Shown one piece after another: positions 34,321 to 46,034 of a DNA stretch of 64,000 nucleotides (the stretch's first letter is position 1; each line of letters starts with the position of its first letter). The notes under the pieces are model-generated. The model was not told the origin of the DNA. It did not search any database and worked only from the letters and a program-made list of their open reading frames with translations. This DNA comes from Tubulanus polymorphus (Eukaryota; Nemertea; Palaeonemertea; Tubulaniformes; Tubulanidae). The stretch is taken from NCBI RefSeq assembly GCF_964204645.1, contig NC_134035.1, forward strand, positions 2,370,001-2,434,000, given 5' to 3'. A program made the position numbers and the translations under genes.

Positions 34321-34499
34321 TCTACCCTCGGATGTGGTCGGTGGTTCTCCCGATAAATCGAATACGACGTCACGTGACGAAGCTGATTACACGATTATCG
34401 GCCGTTTAATAATATAATAATAATGACTATTGATACAGAGAGAGAGAGACTGAGAGAGAGCTCGGCGACGATTCCATGAAACGGTTTTAAACGCACTGA

Positions 34500-35334
34500 T
34501 CGAGATCGATATTATTGCGAGTTCGGTCGTCGAGGATATTACATGTATTCGTATTTATGAACAGCTGGGTCTCGTATGACGCGCGGAAGACGACGAGGAC
34601 GGACGATGACGGATGGAAGATAAATAGATTTTTTAATTTCCTTGTACATACAATAACCGTGTACATTACGACTGTATTACTACAATAGATATAGGCGTAC
34701 CTAGCGTAGCACATGTGCGCTTCGTTTGAGAACGGTGGAGGCTGCTGGTCTATAGTCGTGTGTGCGTCGCCTGGTACGTTAAATGGTTGTTAATGTCACA
34801 CACGGTTGTCGAGAGTATCTGAGAGCATCGAGAGTATCCGTCTGCTGTGGTGAGAAAGGTTGAAATTCTGTTAGAGATAACAGTTCGAACTATACATAGT
34901 GATATATTAGTATCTCGCCGGTGGATCGCTCACTCGTCGCTGTCGCGAAGGTGACTCTTGAAAATCTTAGATCGAAGAAATTTTTCTATTTCGCGACTGA
35001 AATAAATCGTTTGCCGGTCGATTTCGACGCCGCGGATACTAACTACGGAAACACTACGGAACGTTACGGTAGAAAGCTTATCGAGAACATCGAGATCGGA
35101 GAGAATCCAATCTTACATTAGATTGCGGAATAAGAAGTAAGATTTCGGCGAATCACCCGAGATTTTCGAAAGACACCTGGAAATTCTCGATTTAAACTCG
35201 CACAGTTTTTCGATATAGCGATCGTTTGAGAAATTTAAAAATCGAATCGAGAAAATAACGGCGAAAATTTGAATTTATCCCAAAGATCTGTTTCGGGTAA
35301 ATTGAAGAATTAGTGTGTTATATGTAACCGTGTC
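34500..35334 (+). promoter_or_regulatory. OSBPL8: Probable promoter/5' UTR of alternative first exon 1B
   Basis: CpG content rises from about 34.5 kb (CGACGAGGACGGACGATGAC and similar) up to the ATG at 35335, with no acceptor-like sequence immediately before that ATG. This fits a TSS within a few hundred bases upstream. The open reading at 34921-35121 would then be a 5' UTR reading; it lacks a clear function. Inference only. Confidence 0.4.
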
Positions 35335-35718
35335 ATGGCGTCTGAACCGGTGAAGTTCGTGTTAAACGATCGCGAGATGGACGACTACAACATCACGTCG
35401 GTCGATACGTCACCCGAATACAAACAGCGCCCTCTATCGCGTCAGAAACGACTCAGTACGTACAGCGATTACAGCGACACCGACCTCGACCCCTCGGCGA
35501 CGGCGGACATCGTCGGCTTCAACCCGCGGCGGTCGAAGTCGCAAGAGGTTTTACAAATACCGGACAGAGGGCGCCGTAGTACCGGCGGCAATCGCAACGC
35601 GGCGAGGTTGATGCTCGATTTAAGCTCGAAGATGCAGCGTTCCGACGCGGTGATGGATTTGAGTCCGCGCGGCAACCGGCGAATGGACACGACTTGGGAT
35701 AAGAGACAGCCCAGATCG
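35335..35718 (+). CDS. OSBPL8: ORP alternative first exon 1B (128 codons)
   Basis: The ATG at 35335 opens MASEPVKFVLNDREMDDYNI, TSVDTSPEYKQRPLSRQKRL and so on to MDTTWDKRQPRS, ending in phase 0 at a consensus GTATGT donor (35719). No acceptor precedes the ATG. Codons are strongly CpG-rich and coding-like. Composition is polar with many Ser, Arg and Asp, including RRSKSQE and RRSTGG, likely kinase sites. The only downstream exon it can join in the window is the phase-0 PH exon at 61011, giving QPRS|VQKKHYRR. I recognise no homologue of the exon itself; assignment to this ORP gene is by position, strand and phase. Confidence 0.75.
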
Positions 35719-35859
35719 GTATGTATATATGTTTATACGCTACGATTGCAGTAAAAGAGGTTCAGAAAAGATTTCAAAGAATGCGTTGAAACCACAACAC
35801 GGTGATGCGGTGTACACTAGCATTTATCATCAGGTTCAAGCCCTACAGTGATTGCTTAG

Positions 35860-36060
35860 TTTTTAAACATGGTGATGCTTGTGTTACACATACACTACAT
35901 CTAACTGTATAACTTCTGGCCGAGTGGACTAGTTCCATTCTGTATAAGACTGTCTTCAATCCCTGGTATAAGCGCTGAATTTGTCTCCCACTTCTTAATC
36001 GTTACACGTACACTACTAGCAGCTACGATCAGCTTCAAACCCTAATGATTGCTCGGTTTT
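35860..36060 (+). repeat. SINE-like and CACGGTGATGC fragments
   Basis: GGCCGAGTGGACTAG resembles an A-box with TTCAATCCC about 35 bases later. Two AAACATGGTGATGC / AACACGGTGATGC blocks lie alongside. Confidence 0.3.
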
Positions 36061-36099
36061 AAAACCCGGAGGCTATTTTCAATCAGAAGCCGTAAACAG

Positions 36100-37560
36100 T
36101 GATCTGCAGGTGCAAATTCATACACGTAGCTTTCATGATTTCAGCTATACTCGTTTGTTAGTATTATGTTGATATCGTCCCTTGTAGTCAGCAGTTGATG
36201 ATGTCTGCGAGAAACCAGTGAATCTGTTCGTTATAAGTGATAATTAAGTGATAATTTTGTCATGAAATCGTTGGTTTGCCATACTCGATTTTGTTATAAC
36301 GAGGCTGCACTATCACAAAGTAGATGTTATAACACTTTCGTAGATACAGTTGTTATTTTAGGTCAGGTGCGATATTTGCTTTAGGTGGAAATTGCTTTTC
36401 GAAATTGCATTTTAATCGAGATCCAGGCAGCACTTATATTTGCATACATTATACTAGTGTCAAATGAACTTTATTACCGTGAAAATAACATGATTTACAG
36501 CCCTGATTTACATATTAATGTGTTGGCATCATTAGTATCGAAATATTTTGACACAAATCGAAATATTTTGCTGAAAAAATGATTAAACGATATCTGAATA
36601 GGTATGGAATCCGTCCAAAATGTCTATAACCTGATTGAGTGTGGGTTTTTAGGGGTTATTTGAATTTATGGCACCTGGCATTTCTCAGCGTGTCCTACCG
36701 CATTACCAATAGACAGTCATCGCCTGCTTTTCTGTACCGTTTTTCCATATCAGATAAGTAATATCATATCAAGCGATGTACTCTGCTCGATTAATCCGTG
36801 CACCACGCTGATCTGATTAGTACATTGACCATCAGTGACGATATTTTCCAATATTTCATATCTATCTGTCACATATTAACGCCCAAAGTAGTGTAACATA
36901 CAGCCATACGGCGCCTTTGCATAAGATAAGATTATAGAGAATCCATTGACATAGAGACCGGGTTTTAAAGGGTTAAAGCTCCAGATTGTGCCCATTACTA
37001 ACAAAACAGGAGTAAGGCATCATTTTGGAAGAGATAATCGGCGATTAGTTTTTTCAAATACTCACTTCCGTAAAGGTACTGGATGCTAAAGGGTTAAAGC
37101 CCTAGATGGAGCTAGCTTTATAACAAAACGGGATCAGTTTGGAACAGATTGCGGGCAATTTCGCCATGAGGTTTTTCCCGGGGGATGGGGGGCAGGGGGA
37201 GGTTTCAAGTAATCATTTCTTTGTCCGTCTATATAGGGGCCGGATGGTGGAGGGTTAATCTATCGATCGAGCTGGTAAACCGATTCCTGATGAAGTCTAC
37301 CGTCGCGCGTCGAACTCGATATTCAATTTTTCTCCGACTGTTTTAAACACGTCGGCATTCATCGAGTGGTCGCCGATTCAATTGAAAAATATTATTGGTT
37401 TTTTACGTAGCGCGTGCCTCTGTACGTGTATGTATATGTATGAATGCTGTAGGAGCGTACACGGGTCGGACATATGGCGTAGTGCGTGTTTTTTTCTCTC
37501 GTTTTCCATATTTATGATTGTAATACATCCCTCCAGCTGTCCCCTGTTACTAGTATGCTG
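36100..37560. other. ORP intron, nothing recognised
   Basis: AT-rich. Repeated short wording (AAAGGGTTAAAGC) near 36970, 37090 and 37250 hints at decayed repeats. No exon seen. Confidence 0.4.
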
Positions 37561-37564
37561 CGTA

Positions 37565-37583
37565 TATATATATATATATATAT
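37565..37583. repeat. TA microsatellite
   Basis: About nine TA units. Confidence 0.8.
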
Positions 37584-37879
37584 ACGCGTATAAATGACAG
37601 TTGAAATCATCGATTTGATTGGCAGAAGGTTTTAATTGTCAATTCGTCGTCATCGGCGCCAGTTTCGGTAGCCCGCACGTCGTAAGTCCCGATTACGGAA
37701 AACCGGATTTTAGGTTTCGTCTCGCGTAACTCGAGATAAAGGAGACGTTCATAGAAAAGGTTTGGATACGGATTTAGATTTTACCGATCGCGCGATCTGA
37801 CTTCGGATTATTTCCATATAGCGTAATTTTCTCATTTAGAATTTTCTCGTTCATTTCTTTGTATGTAATTCGTCTATAT

Positions 37880-38100
37880 GTATGAATGGTAAGAGTTTGG
37901 TTTTTAGGGATCCTAGGTGTTCATTATTTGCTGCTTTGTAGTGTTTTTCTTAAAACATATTCTAGGTGTTTTTGCGCTGTATTATGTTTTTGTTAACTTA
38001 ATTTAGGTTTATTTCTTTATATGCTGCATATTTGAAACATATTTTAGGTGTTTTACCACTGTATTGCGTATTTCTTAACTAAATTTAGGTTTATTTTTAT
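37880..38100 (+). repeat. Degenerate tandem repeat
   Basis: TTCTTAACTAAATTTAGGTTTATTT and AACATATTTTAGGTGTTTT-type blocks appear two to three times (37910-37985, 37990-38060, 38040-38100). Confidence 0.55.
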
Positions 38101-38964
38101 TCGATGCATGTTAACGTAAGCCATCAGTATTTCACCTGCAGGATGCTGATAAAGCGCGGACTGGTAGCGCGAGGAATATGTTCGTTTTTAATTCCGTGGC
38201 AATAGAATAGGGCGATGTGAGATCCTCCACCGCGATGACTTCGAAAGTTTGATGCTCAGATATGGCTTTGGAGCGAGTTCTGTTATAATGAAGGATTGCA
38301 TAAATGAAAAAAACTTAGAATATAAGTATGTAAGTGTATCATGTTTTGACATCTTTCGAAATCAGAAACAGTGGAAATGAATATTCTGATATTTCTAATA
38401 TCTTTTCATTTGATCATGTGAACCTTAGAATCACTCACAAATTGTACAATTTTTAAGGAGTAATCCTAACAAATAGGTAGTGAGCATTGAAACAGAAAAG
38501 CATTGAAACAGAAATCACCGGATCAGCAGAATGTAGAAGTAGAAAAATTTTCATAGTACAATTTCATAGGGTTAATTGAACTAAATAGGAAGCCAGCGTT
38601 TACATTAAAATCACCAGATTGGCTCGTAATGAATCGGTGAAACATTGAATTGGCAATTACAGCGAATATCGGTTTTATCAATTAATTTCAATATCGAATT
38701 ATGCCGGCGTTTGCCACAGGTGTAAAACGGCCATTTTAATGTGAAATTACATAAAACTGTCGACTCAACGCAGGCACTCTATGATCAATTATCAAGGATT
38801 TTAGCTTTGAAAAAAGGTAGAATGATTTATTCGGCCGACCGTGATTATGGTAAACATGGAACTAGGGGAAGCAAGGGGAAGAATTAATTTCTCTTAGGCG
38901 AAAACTCAGAAAATTTGATGAACTTATTCTGGAAAAAAAACAGGGAAATAGTGTGGTCAAAATC

Positions 38965-39151
38965 ATCAGACCTGGGGCAAATTTTAGCACAAATTATTGC
39001 ATGTGAATTGCAACTAGTTCCGGAAGTGAATCACTTCGCTTTGTCTGTCGACATTGTTTAGTATTGAGTGAGTGGTTTCTGACTTGGTATTAGCTCTAAT
39101 TGAACCGGGCCGGTTTGGTCCAGGCAAAATCATCTCCGCGTAATCCCGGCT
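38965..39151. repeat. CGATCACA-family dispersed repeat, copy E
   Basis: Blocks TTCCGGAAGTGAATCACTTC, GCACAAATTATTGCATGTGA and right end CATCTCCGCGTAATCCCGGCT. Confidence 0.6.
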
Positions 39152-40247
39152 ATGGTTCGTCTCTCGAGAAGGGGTCCTATACGCTAACCGGAAAATATAG
39201 AGGTTACATTAAACGAAACCGTTCATTCAGTTTTATGGATATTCCAATAAATAGATAGTGATCCACTTAAACTCCGCCTCAGTGCGCGCATACCTCACAT
39301 ACCATCATCCTATGGTTCTCGACCTGATTTTCAGATATAATACAACAATGTTTTTCGAGCGGTCCTAAAACTCAAGTGGCCATTTCTATAAAATAATCGA
39401 TATCCCTTTCACCACGCGCGCTGCCTATATTTCTATTGTTTGCATATAGACCGGTAATGTGTACACGTAACATTACGAACACTTCTGATATAAACAGATC
39501 TCTGTCGGGGTAGAAGCTTGAAGAGTATCAAACTTGTTTATGTCTCTCGTATAAGGTATGATAAACTCGCACATACAGCGAGCGCCAAATGGGAACTATA
39601 TAACCCAGTTTACGGGCAGATCAGCTGAGATACGTTACTATATTCGGAATCAAACATTACGTTGTCGTTACTTCGACTCATCGGATAAGTCGTCACATCA
39701 CCGAAGTCTTCTCGACTTTTGAGTTCAAATTTTTGTGTTTTTAATTCAATTCATTTAGTGTAAAGTAATCATTTCGATAAGTCGTCAACATAAAGTCGTC
39801 CCAACAACGAGGACTTTTGAGCGAGTTCGACTGTGATTGGTAATTATTCTCGAAGTCAGATCAAACTGAAAGATTTTCAATAATTGTACTCTAATGTAAG
39901 TAATTGGCTGGTTATAAAAGGCTATTTCATTTCTGAAAACTAAAAACAGGTTTGTGACAGCATTATTTCCGTATGTTTTGCTCGAAGCTTCCGAATTAGG
40001 ATCTTATTAGGAATTAGTTCATTGCTCTTTCTTCCTGTAACAATTATCATTGATTTGTCGCCTTGACTGAAAAATTGAAAAATTTGATTTGAAAGTTTTG
40101 TCGCTGTTCATATTTACGGGTGTTTAAAGCTGTGAAAACCTGTAAATTTTATTTTTTTTAAATAGTTTTTCTATGCAAATAGATTTTTTACAGTTTTGAA
40201 TTTATAGGGTTATTAAATCCCAGGGCCTGTTTTTATAGATCAGTATT

Positions 40248-40360
40248 AACTCAGAGCTGTCATCTGTTCCAGATTTTCAGTATTTTGTTTCAATTTTATC
40301 TCGTGAAATCCTGATTTTATTAGTTTGATAGGTACAGAAATGTTAGAGGTAACAGCAGTT
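40248..40360 (+). repeat. Single copy of the element carrying the 56-bp unit
   Basis: GAGCTGTCATCTGTTCCAGA, TTCAGTATTTTG, ATCCTGATTTTATTAGTTTG and TACAGAAATGTTAGAGGTAA correspond to 24070-24230 without tandem amplification. Confidence 0.5.
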
Positions 40361-41228
40361 ATAGGCTTAAAGGATTACGATATATCTAGTTAACGGGTAT
40401 TTGCGTAATGGGGAACCTCCGCTGCTACTGTGGCAATCAGGGGTGCGCCAGGTGTCGGTAGTAGTCGGGTCGGTCTTAGGCTTTCAATTTCTGCAAGATT
40501 CCGAGTAAAATCGAATGAACTTTTCTCTTAAGTAAATCAATTATCGATGAACGTTCTACCAATCACTGAATAGAAAAATGAATTTGATGTTTATTTGGAA
40601 GGTCCTGCGATAATGTATGGATTCGGAAGCTAAAACAATTCAATTCAAAGTTCACAGTTGTAATGAAGTAACTAATTTTGACGCCATCTGGCAGGATAAC
40701 TGGTGTCGCGATGCTCCATTGTATTACGTATCTATTTATTACAGTGACACGTTTATTATACAGTTACTAGAACACTACTGTTTGGACCAATGATAGAATG
40801 GCAGTGACATAAATAATTTTATTTTCTTTGAATGGGAGTTCGATTATTAGGCGAATTTGTTACGTGAAAAATGTTGGCGTTGAAAGTGACGCTATAACGG
40901 ACTTCAAGTGTGTAGGAATTATAGATAGAAGTTTTAGAGTACCCAGTCCTAATTTAGACATATGCGAAATGATGATAAAGAGTACTTGTATTAGTATGCA
41001 GCTGAAATAGTCTTTTATAACTGGTTCAAATTTTGCCGTAGTCGAAGAGATTTCTACTGAGATAATTAAGATTAGTGAATGGCGCGTACCGAAACTGTCG
41101 TCGTGATCATCATATTCATACGCAGCGCTGTCGCGAATTAGAAATTGTCAGAAAATTAGTACGCGATAGATATTGATTGTTGTTCCGGTAAAAAAAATCT
41201 GTGCGATTTGTGAAAAAAGCGCTTTGCG

Positions 41229-41336
41229 ATGTCGTGGATGTTGGTGCTGGAGTCGTCGTCGGGGAATCTGTCCGATTCGGCGTTACAGGGCAGTCGCAGT
41301 CCCGGTGAGATAGTACGACGCTATCATCAAAGACGG
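41229..41336 (+). CDS. OSBPL8: ORP alternative first exon 1C (36 codons)
   Basis: The ATG at 41229 opens MSWMLVLESSSGNLSDSALQ then GSRSPGEIVRRYHQRR, ending in phase 0 at consensus GTAAGT (41337). The surroundings become CpG-rich from about 41.08 kb, and no acceptor precedes the ATG, so it reads as a first exon. Joined to the PH exon it gives YHQRR|VQKKHYRREKK, a continuous basic stretch before the PH domain. No homologue recognised. Confidence 0.65.
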
Positions 41337-41404
41337 GTAAGTCATCAGTCCCTTCTGTGAAATAGTGATGCCTTTTTTCTAAAATAGACTCGTTTTGGTA
41401 TCCG

Positions 41405-41590
41405 ATACTAAGGCAGGTACCTATTCCGGTATTGTCTTAGGTTCGCTTGAAACAAAGGCAGGTACCTATTCCGGTGTTGTCTTAGGTTCGCTGAAACTAA
41501 GGCAAATACCTATTCCGGTATTGTCTTAGGTTCGCTTGAAACTAAGGCAGGTACCTATTCCGGTATTGTCTTAGGTTCGCTCGAATTATT
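41405..41590 (+). repeat. 45-bp tandem repeat, 4 copies
   Basis: Unit AAGGCAGGTACCTATTCCGG then TATTGTCTTAGGTTCGCTTG, four copies starting 68 bases after the donor of exon 1C. Confidence 0.9.
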
Positions 41591-41706
41591 TTGGAATAGC
41601 TTGATCTGTAAACCTTATAAAAGTGGAGAGTTTATAATCCAGAATCGCTATTCCTTAATCGGACCTGCATTCAATCAAAACCTGCCCTAGGTCAAAACGC
41701 TTACCT

Positions 41707-41795
41707 GCAAATCAGGAAATAATCAGAGACTTTTGTAAAGAAGTTAAAAATCAAGGAAAGGTTTGGGAAATTTGTTGAAATTGCTATATCACACT
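41707..41795 (+). repeat. GGGAAAAGTCA dispersed repeat, copy 2
   Basis: CAGGAAATAATCAGAGACTT, AAGTTAAAAATCAAGGAAAG and GAAATTTGTTGA match the copies at 30140 and 62895. Confidence 0.5.
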
Positions 41796-42849
41796 TATAA
41801 TGATATGTAAAATGTTGGTTATTATTAGGGGTAGTAATACCAAGAGCCTAAGATGTTGCCGCCAGACTTACACTTGGTACTGGTATTACAAGGTTCCGCA
41901 ACAATTTTTAAAACCGGTTTTTGCTAGATTGTGTTCATCAGTTGTAAAAATAGTTTCTATAATTTGTTTACAGTAATATAAGTAATCAGCGGCTTCCAGG
42001 GCGATTTTGGATAAGAGTTTTTGCTTCTATTCTTTCAATTTTGATTAACATTTTATTCGCGATGACGACGAGTTCAAAAGTAGAATACAATATGATAGTT
42101 ATGATTCATATTTGTTTATATTCGGTGCTTGATTTAATTAACCCGTTTACATAACAATGCATCAATCTGTTGTTTCTGATAATGACACCAGTGGTAAAAC
42201 CACCACAGACTGCTGTTTCGCTGCTGCGTCCAGTCACTAACTCCGGACACTTGTTTGTGTGTTTTAGTGTGAATAGTTCATGCAGTCGGAATCTATTGAT
42301 TTTCAAATTATTCGAGTTGAATCTGGTCGAAAAATTCGCGAGTCCAAACTTAACCATCTGCTGAGATAGGTTGATATTTTTGTTGACAGTTTTAGCGAAT
42401 AGTTTTATGAAGTGAGTTCTTAACTGTGAATTGTGTTCCGACTTCATATCGACGGATTATATCTTTGGGGGGGGGATTATTTTACGGGTCTCGACCGGGC
42501 TGGCTTATAACGAGGCATTTGTTCGACTTCCCGGCCGTTGCGCCGTATGGTCCTGTCTGAACCCTGGTAATCATTTCATACCGTACATATACATATCGAA
42601 TAAACATACTTTTAAAACCGGTTTGAAAATTTATTACGACGCACTGTAATGTATACGTGAATCGCTGAATCATGTTTATTTCATAGACAGTTAATGTGAA
42701 TTTTGAATGGAGTCGATTCGACTCGCGCTATAATGAACTTATTACAAGGAATTTGTCAGCGCTGCTCATCACGTGACAGAGTTTAGGAATTCAGTAAGGA
42801 TTTAACACTGAAGCAGGATTATCTAGGTGCATTGGGAGTCTGTGAGTAT

Positions 42850-43405
42850 GTTGGAATATGCTGAAGTATGTTGGAGTATACTGAAGTATGTTGGAATATG
42901 CTGAAGTATGTTGGAGTATGCTGAAGTATGTTGGAGTATGCTGAAGTATGTTGGAGTATACTGAAGTATGTTGGAATATACTGAAGTATGTTGGAGTATG
43001 CTGAAGTATGTTGGAGTATGCTGAAGTATGTTGGAGTATACTGAAGTATGTTGGAATATACTGAAGTATGTTGGAGTATGCTGAAGTATGTTGGAGTATA
43101 CTGAAGTATGTTGGATTATACTGAAGTATGTTGGAGTATGCTGAAGTATGTTGGAGTATACTGAAGTATGTTGGAGTATACTGAAGTATGTTGGAGTATG
43201 CTGAAGTATGTTGGAGTATACTGAAGTATGTTGGATTATACTGAAGTATGTTGGAGTATACTGAAGTATGTTGGATTATACTGAAGTATGTTGGAGTATA
43301 CTGAAGTATGTTGGAGTATGCTGAAGTATGTTGGAGTATACTGAAGTATGTTGGAGTATACTGAAGTATGTTGGAGTATACTGAAGTATGTTGGAGTATA
43401 CTGCA
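42850..43405 (+). repeat. 20-bp satellite array, about 28 copies
   Basis: Unit GTATGTTGGAGTATACTGAA with one frequent variant (GTATGC for GTATAC) and occasional GGAATA or GGATTA. Very low divergence implies recent expansion or ongoing homogenisation. Confidence 0.97.
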
Positions 43406-43726
43406 GTATGAGCGCCTTTTGAGCTGATAAGACAGAGATGCCTGATTTAAGTTTGGGACCGGTTTAAGGTATCATTTCTAACTCTAATCGACTCCTAGGA
43501 TGGATCTACGGGTGTCGGAGGGGTACTTTGTTGCCTACACTTATCACTGGCTCGTGGGCCTTTCTTTTAACCTCTGAATACCACTTCATCTTTTCTAAGA
43601 TCTGCTCTTATTGTGGTTAACTCAGTCGCCCGATATTGTGACTTCATATCAGTAGAAGTCTTAAGTCCGGTTTTAAGCTATGAAACCAAAATTGACTCGA
43701 ACGGGTTTGAAATGTTCTGTCTTCAT

Positions 43727-43795
43727 GGCTCGGTGGATACGGTTTCTGACTCGTAACCCAGCGGAGGTGGGTCCAAATCCCAGTGAGACCACGTT
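43727..43795 (+). repeat. tRNA-like SINE head
   Basis: ATGGCTCGGTGGATACGG (A-box-like) and GGTGGGTCCAAATCCCAG (T-arm with 7-base loop) about 30 bases apart. The anticodon arm does not pair, so it is not called as a functional tRNA. Confidence 0.45.
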
Positions 43796-44295
43796 ATTCA
43801 GGCAGGACATATATCAGTGTTTTCACAGTCGCTGCACTCACAACAAATCATAAACCAGTGAAAGTAGCGATAGTGTAGAAGTAGTTGTAAATCTTCGCGT
43901 TAATGTGCAATTGGGCCCTGGAGTCTTAAGTTTAACCATCCCGCCCCATGAGTAAACTTCTCACTTCTCTTTCAGCTTTTTTTTCCCACATATTTGAATC
44001 CTGTTCCAGCTCTACGTAATGTTCTGAGGAGCATTTTCAATATTCTATGTGTCTAATGTGCCTTCTCAGTATTTCATGTGTCTGATGAGCTTTCTCGATA
44101 TTTTATGTGAATGGGCTTGTTTCGAAAAGTGGTTTTATCCACTTCAGCCAACTGTGTCGAGAGAACTTGAAAACTTGAAATTCTCTTACGATCTCTGTCT
44201 GTCAGTGGATCAGTGTTTTTATTAGATAAATTCACATTCATTGTCTCCTCGTCCGTCGTCGCTGTGTGGTAGTTTTTTCCGACGTTGTTGTTGCT

Positions 44296-44422
44296 ATGGT
44301 AGAGCTAATGACGGAAAGAAACAATTCGTCGATCGTCGCATGTTTCTTACTGTTATGCGGTATTCTCACGCTACAACACGGCGAGGTTTCTAATTATTCG
44401 TACGAAAGGGAATTCAAAGTTG
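44296..44422 (+). CDS. Candidate first exon of a secreted protein nested in the ORP intron
   Basis: The ATG at 44296 opens MVELMTERNNSSIVACFLLL then CGILTLQHGEVSNYSYEREF and KV, ending in phase 1 at GTGAGA (44423). Residues 13-25 form a hydrophobic core like a signal peptide, and a phase-1 junction soon after a signal peptide is common in secreted proteins. Codon choice resembles real exons. It cannot join the PH exon in frame (phase 1 against 0), so it is not an ORP first exon. No further exon of such a gene was found. Confidence 0.27.
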
Positions 44423-45242
44423 GTGAGAACGAGGGTTTCTGTCTTATCTCAACGTTCAAGGCTATGCCTTCTATGAATTGCAGTAGAAGAGACTTTGCGC
44501 TTTTGAATTGATGCTTTGCATTATTCAAGCAATGGAAATGTTGTCGTGTTGAATTGTGTCGTGTACGAGGCATTTGAATTTTCGCAGCGTAGAGAAAGGA
44601 GAGCTACAGCATGTGTCACCGATGTATCGTATGTATGCAACAACAAGCGGTAGTCTCAATATTTAGCTTCGTTTGTGACTAATTGGGATAATTACGGATG
44701 AATCTCGTTAATGAGTAACTCGTGGAATCTGCTGCACTGTGCTCGTTCTAATTTCAGCTGTGATTGCGTTGTTTAGTTCCGATGTATTTGTCCTTTTTCA
44801 ATGTTCACCGAAACAACAGTTGCTATTCGCTATTGTTTTTGGTACAGTACAACTTGAATTTGACACTGCAAAAAATGTCCATACGATCACAGATACATCT
44901 CAAAGAGGAATACTGCTATTCATCAATCTAGTTTCTTCTGTTGGATTAAGGCTTGGTTATTTTTCGCGAGGATCATGGATGATGAATCGTTCTCCGATAC
45001 CTGGATATGTTGAAATGTTAAAAGAGTAAGGCTGTTAGCTGAGTGATGTATGTTTGCCGATGAATTTTGTGATATGGGATGTATGTGTGCATTTTGACTC
45101 GGCCCTGTGCATGCCTCGCACGAATCTGGTGCATTGGATTCGGGTCGAGAGTTCTATCTTTCTTTCCCTAGGTCTCCGAAGCGTTGCTCACATGGCTCTG
45201 CTCGTCCTGGGACAAAATCGTAGTTTGAAAATTTTAGAAAAA

Positions 45243-45450
45243 TTCCACCCCAGTGCGGTGTACAACAGGGATGCTGCTAAAGTACATCTACACTGAAGTG
45301 CAGTGTATTGTTAGATACTAATACTTAAATGTGTTTGACAAGTGCTGCCATCTTTCATTAGATAACTGAACACTGCGTTGTGGTGTGTCTGGTAAATCTT
45401 TCAACAATATATACACCGCACTGCGATGTAGACGCACTGAAAGGGTGAAG
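45243..45450. repeat. Palindromic CACTGCAGTG-type repeat, copy 2
   Basis: CCCCAGTGCGGTGTACAACA, ACATCTACACTGAAGTGCAG and ACACCGCACTGCGATGTAGA: direct and inverted copies of the same core found at 25945-26165. Confidence 0.55.
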
Positions 45451-45654
45451 TTAGCGATGAATGCATCGCTTTTGGATATGAAACGCCGGCGTCTATGAAT
45501 AATCCAAATACTCACTTACCGCAGTTTGATTCGATGGAAATTCAACGCAATTAAGTATATTCCAGTGAGCCAGCAAAGTGCCGCAGTAGGAAGGAGTCCC
45601 TGGACGTTAAGCGCCGTCTGGAAGGGCTTTTATCATCGTGTGATCACTATCACT

Positions 45655-45716
45655 GATATATATATATATATATATAATTACACATGACACTGATAAACTG
45701 TCATGTGTAATTATGG
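45655..45716. repeat. TA run followed by inverted repeat
   Basis: TA microsatellite (45656-45676) then AATTACACATGACA..TGTCATGTGTAATT, a perfect 14-bp inverted repeat around 45677-45713. Confidence 0.75.
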
Positions 45717-46034
45717 TAAAGTGCATTTAGCGTGGCCGCGTTTGAAGTTACAACGTCGATCAACGTTGTCTATTTCTGTGCGCTTTTATACTGACGATAA
45801 GTGACAAACTGTCACTGTGAACGTGCGTGTCAGATAAAACGATACCGATTCAGTCTATCGTCGGTCGCGAATTTGTTTCTTTAAAAGGTAAAGAGTGAGG
45901 GCGAACGCATGTGTCTATACGAGACGCGACTGATGAAAAACTGAAACCGTCGGTTTTGAAGTCGTGGTGTTATTTCTCGTGCGAAATGTGTCTTCACGTG
46001 AAATACGCCGAACTGTAAAAGCAACATCTCATTT

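Noticed and set aside
34178-34417. Ser-Leu and Arg-Glu ORFs
   Set aside because: Translation of the TC microsatellite.
42106-42447. 113-residue minus-strand ORF with SSETAVCGGFTTG
   Set aside because: No recognised domain or splice context; both strands are open. Possibly part of a dispersed element; not supported as a gene.
43727-43795. Possible tRNA-Thr gene
   Set aside because: A- and B-boxes are present, but the anticodon arm and acceptor stem do not pair; treated as a SINE head.
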